Source: an uncultured Bacteroidales bacterium (GTDB lineage Bacteria > Bacteroidota > Bacteroidia > Bacteroidales > WCHB1-69). Taken from it: DNA of 44,248 nt. This document shows, in pieces, positions 41,421 through 44,248 of the stretch (the first letter of the stretch is position 1; the number at the start of each line of letters is the position of its first letter). The stretch is taken from positions 1 to 44,248 of the forward strand of contig ONAB01000024.1 of the NCBI GenBank assembly GCA_900315705.1, in the 5' to 3' direction. Under the pieces are notes generated by a model, which worked only from the letters and a program-made list of their open reading frames with translations, did not search any database and was not told where the DNA came from. Made by a program: the position numbers and the translations under genes.

Positions 41421-42481
41421 AACGTTTATTGCTTTCCTTTTGTTTGCTGTGGGTAATACTTTTTTCTTATGCCGATCATTACAGGGTCCTTTTTATTGGC
41501 AACAGTTACACGGAGGTCAATAATCTTCCGCAGTTGATCTCTAATTTGGCATCCTCGGTTGGCGACACTATCGAGTTCTCTTCACATACCCCGGGAGGGT
41601 GCACCTTCCAACAACACTTGTCAGGTGCCCTCTCTTTGATAAGGCAGGGAGGTTGGGACTATGTAGTGTTGCAGGAGCAGAGTCAGCTGCCCTCTTTTCC
41701 CTATTCACAATTTATGTCTGAGAGCTATCCGTTCGCAAGGGGTCTCTGTGATTCCATACGCGCCTATAATCCCGATACAAAGGTTGTCTTCTATATGACC
41801 TGGGGAAGGAAGAACGGAGACCAGCAAAACTGTCCCAATTATCCACCTTTGTGTACATACGAAGGGATGGACAGCCTGCTTTTTGCGCGTTATATGATGA
41901 TGGCGGAAGACAACCGAACCCTGGTCTCTCCTGTGGGCTATGTATGGCATTATATTCGCGACCATTACCCGGATATTGAATTATACCAGTCTGACGAAAG
42001 TCATCCCTCACTTGCAGGTTCTTATGCTGCTGCTTGCACATTTTATGCCACTCTTTTCCGGAAAACCCCTATGGCTATATCCACTGATGAGGGAGTGGGC
42101 ACAGAACGGTCGGAATGGATTCGGCGTGCTGCTACTGAGTTGGTGTATGACTCTTTATCCCGTTGGTCTTTTATAGAGTCTTCTGACACTATACACGGTG
42201 GAGATTCTGTAACGGTGCAAGCGTACAGAATGCCGATGTTCAATCTCTATCCGAATCCCGTTACCCACACATTGACGCTCAAGAGTAGTGAGATCCTTGA
42301 GGAACCCGTCTCTATTTTTGTGTATGATGAATATGGAAAATTGTGCATAAGCGAAAGAAATTCTAACGCAGATACCTATTCCATCTCTGTGGTACAACTT
42401 CCTGCCGGGGTCTATTTTTTAAAAGTGATGGCAGGGGAGAAGTCATATCCGATTCAAAAATTCATTAAAACAACAGAATGA
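41417..42481 (+). CDS. Secreted GDSL/SGNH-type hydrolase with T9SS sorting domain
   Basis: 354 residues. The signal peptide (MKRLLLSFCLLWVILFSYA) is followed by an SGNH-fold domain. Block I is VLFIGNSYTEVNNLP, with Ser in GNS, and TPGGCTFQQHL is block II-like. The C-terminal catalytic pair is SDESHPSLAGSYAAA (Asp/His). After about residue 275 comes a T9SS type A tail: FNLYPNPVTHTLTLKSSE, IFVYDEYGKLCI, LPAGVYFLKVMAGE. An ester-cleaving enzyme at the cell surface; the substrate (polysaccharide acetyl or other) is unknown. Start and stop both overlap neighbours by 4 bases. Confidence 0.88.
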   Translation: MKRLLLSFCLLWVILFSYADHYRVLFIGNSYTEVNNLPQLISNLASSVGDTIEFSSHTPGGCTFQQHLSGALSLIRQGGWDYVVLQEQSQLPSFPYSQFMSESYPFARGLCDSIRAYNPDTKVVFYMTWGRKNGDQQNCPNYPPLCTYEGMDSLLFARYMMMAEDNRTLVSPVGYVWHYIRDHYPDIELYQSDESHPSLAGSYAAACTFYATLFRKTPMAISTDEGVGTERSEWIRRAATELVYDSLSRWSFIESSDTIHGGDSVTVQAYRMPMFNLYPNPVTHTLTLKSSEILEEPVSIFVYDEYGKLCISERNSNADTYSISVVQLPAGVYFLKVMAGEKSYPIQKFIKTTE

Positions 42482-42894
42482 TTACGTTTGATTTTATGGT
42501 GCCTTGCGAAGTAGTTCCTGACATCCAGCACAAGCAATGGCTGAAGAGTGTCATTCGCAAGGAGGGTCTTGTGCCAGGCGACATATCCTATCTTTTCTGC
42601 GACGATGCCTATCTGTTGGAACAGAACATTGCTTTTCTCCATCACGATACTTTTACGGATATTATCACCTTCGACAAAAGGGTAGGGGAGATTGTCTCCG
42701 GAGACATTATGATCAGTCTGGAGAGAGTAGCCGAAAATGCCCGAAAGTTCTCCGTCTCTTTTGAGGAAGAATTCTTGCGTGTTATGGTTCACGGCACCTT
42801 GCACCTTTGTGGTTATAAAGACAAGACCGACCAAGAGGCTGCCGAGATGCGTCGAATGGAGAATGAATCTCTGTTAATGTTCCACGGGAAATAA
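42478..42894 (+). CDS. ybeY: Endoribonuclease YbeY (rRNA maturation)
   Basis: Metal-dependent single-strand endoribonuclease for 16S rRNA 3'-end maturation and ribosome quality control. 138 residues. [21 protein letters not shown] is the conserved TDVLSFP-like region. The metal motif reads [16 protein letters not shown]: the two His of HGxLHL are present, but the third position of the common HGxLHLxGYDH form is Lys-Asp-Lys, a variant also known in Bacteroidota. It overlaps the hydrolase gene by 4 bases and precedes mnmG. Confidence 0.93.
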   Translation: MITFDFMVPCEVVPDIQHKQWLKSVIRKEGLVPGDISYLFCDDAYLLEQNIAFLHHDTFTDIITFDKRVGEIVSGDIMISLERVAENARKFSVSFEEEFLRVMVHGTLHLCGYKDKTDQEAAEMRRMENESLLMFHGK

Positions 42895-42946
42895 TTTCAT
42901 AAGTTATTCAAACGAGAGGTTTTACAAAAACGTTTCACGGGAAATG
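42878..42946 (+). other. Two degenerate parS-like sites
   Basis: TGTTCCACGGGAAATA (42878-42893, ending ybeY) and CGTTTCACGGGAAATG (42931-42946, spanning the mnmG ATG) match the ParB site TGTTTCACGTGAAACA at 13 and 12 of 16 positions. Both carry CACGGG instead of the palindromic CACGTG. The first is partly constrained by ybeY codons. They may be decayed sites or coincidence. Confidence 0.3.
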
Positions 42947-44248
42947 CCAAACAAGTATGATGTCATAGTAGTGGGTGCGGGGCACGCTGGATGCGAAGCC
43001 GCAGTGGTCTCGGCACGGATGGGAAGCAGCACCTTGCTGGTCACAATGAACCTGGCGCTCGTCGCACAGATGTCGTGCAACCCGGCAATGGGTGGCATCG
43101 CGAAGGGACAAATCGTGCGCGAGATTGACGCACTCGGCGGTATGTCAGGCATAGTGACCGACCACTCGATGATACAGTTTCGGATGCTCAACCGATCCAA
43201 GGGACCCGCTATGTGGAGTCCCCGCGCTCAATGCGACAAAACGGCTTTTTCCCTTTTTTGGCGTCACGTTCTTGAATCCACACCCAACCTGCATTTGCGT
43301 CAGGATACGGTGACATCCCTCTTGTTTGAAAACGATGCCGTAGTCGGAGTTCAAACCCAGCTTGGGCAATCAATCTATGCCCATCGCGTTATTCTTACCA
43401 ACGGCGCGGCATCCGGGTGCAAAAACTGAAAACCGGCACCCCTGTGCGTATAGACGGACGCACCATTGACTTCTCCAAAATGACAGAACAACCAGGTGAC
43501 GAACCTCCCGCTTCTTTCTCCTTTACCGACACCCCCGCCCTTGCCCAACAGTGCAGTTGTTGGATTACCTATACCAACCAGGCTGTACACGATGTGCTGC
43601 AGACTGGTTTTGAGAAGTCGCCGATGTTCCAGGGGCGCATACAAGGTGTGGGGCCACGCTACTGTCCCTCTATTGAGGACAAGATTGTGCGCTTTGCCGA
43701 GCGCGACCGCCACCAACTCTTTTTGGAGCCAGAAGGTCGCAACACTGTAGAATATTATCTCAATGGTTTTTCTTCTTCACTGCCCGAAGAGGTCCAGGTA
43801 AAAGCTATGCACCTTATCCCTGGTTTGGAGAAAGCGGAGATTTTCCGCCCGGGCTATGCTATCGAGTATGACTATTTCGACCCGATGCAACTGCATCTCT
43901 CCCTCGAATCGAAATGTGTGCGGCATCTCTATTTGGCCGGACAGGTGAACGGCACTACAGGTTATGAAGAGGCAGCCTGCCAGGGATTGATGGCGGGCAT
44001 CAATGCGCATCGTTCCATTCACGGACAAGAACCCGTGGTGCTCTCTCGCGCGCAAGCCTACATCGGTGTCCTTATCGATGATCTGGTGACAAAAGGTGTG
44101 CAGGATCCTTACCGGATGTTTACTTCCCGTGCCGAATATCGGATATTGTTGCGCCAGGACAATGCCGATGAGCGGCTCACGCCCATCGGACATCAGCTGG
44201 GAATTATATCCGATGAGCAATATGAACGCTTCCAAAAGAAGTATGAAA
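42944..44248 (+). pseudogene. mnmG: mnmG (gidA) with internal out-of-frame deletion, 3' end outside window
   Basis: tRNA uridine-5-carboxymethylaminomethyl modification enzyme, FAD subunit. Frame 1 (42944-43429) gives [33 protein letters not shown] (Cys47-type residue) and VILTNGA, then reads into a TGA at 43427-43429. A second frame, joined near 43403-43410, continues [28 protein letters not shown] (second catalytic Cys), [12 protein letters not shown] and [19 protein letters not shown] to the window end. The conserved segment between (TFLNG..HIG......GGR......) of about 33-35 residues is absent. Intact function is impossible without frame restoration; an assembly error is the main alternative. 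Confidence 0.8.

Overview
The window looks like chromosomal DNA of an anaerobic member of the Bacteroidales (phylum Bacteroidota). The evidence is the promoter type (TAnnTTTG -7 boxes, usually without a Shine-Dalgarno sequence), a C-terminal sorting tail of the type IX secretion system (T9SS), FISUMP-type surface domains, a menaquinone pathway (ubiE/menG plus menA), a Bacteroidota-style long NusB, and the gene orders nusB-DUF1573-yajC-ybbR-coaE, serC-serA and ybeY-mnmG. The genus cannot be named from this sequence. A T9SS tail argues against Bacteroides itself.

Layout. 1-8.4 kb: the end of a secreted protein, then an 8.2 kb gene for a giant modular surface protein (collagen-like linkers alternating with small beta modules, tail-fibre-like repeats, four FISUMP domains). 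8.5-14.0 kb: guaA, a DUF234-type ATPase with an inverted repeat over its promoter, ubiE-menA, and dtd. 14.03-14.73 kb: a gene-free mosaic of heptamer arrays, short palindromes and three copies of a 31-bp direct repeat. 14.7-20.2 kb, minus strand: coaE, ybbR-like, yajC, DUF1573 lipoprotein, nusB and a coiled-coil membrane protein in one tight cluster, then an alkaline phosphatase. 20.2-27.2 kb: Nif3-like and zinc-ribbon genes, miaB, two duplicated InlB-repeat lipoproteins, a small lipoprotein, and an HdrD/GlpC-like Fe-S protein. 27.3-28.95 kb: tRNA-Arg(CCG) next to an AbiEi/AbiEii pair with a 17-bp inverted repeat at its promoter. 29.0-31.6 kb: serC and serA, with a four-helix-bundle (bS23/IVP-like) gene between them bracketed exactly by inverted octamer arrays. 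31.7-35.6 kb: lytic transglycosylase, MFS transporter, two small envelope genes. 35.58-36.09 kb: an AT-rich gene-free region with several DnaA-box-like 9-mers at a strand switch, a candidate oriC. 36.1-44.2 kb: a long plus-strand cluster rpiB, LUD/Fe-S protein, DUF4175 membrane protein, small protein, GDSL/SGNH hydrolase with T9SS tail, ybeY, and an mnmG that has lost a conserved internal segment and its reading frame.

The strongest leads are the four-helix-bundle gene fitted between inverted octamer arrays inside the serine operon, the set of 7/8-bp tandem-repeat families, the candidate oriC with nearby degenerate parS-like sites, the broken mnmG, and promoter-spanning inverted repeats at two accessory loci. 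No clearly new defence system was identified. The AbiE pair and the DUF234 ATPase are the only defence- or conflict-like loci.
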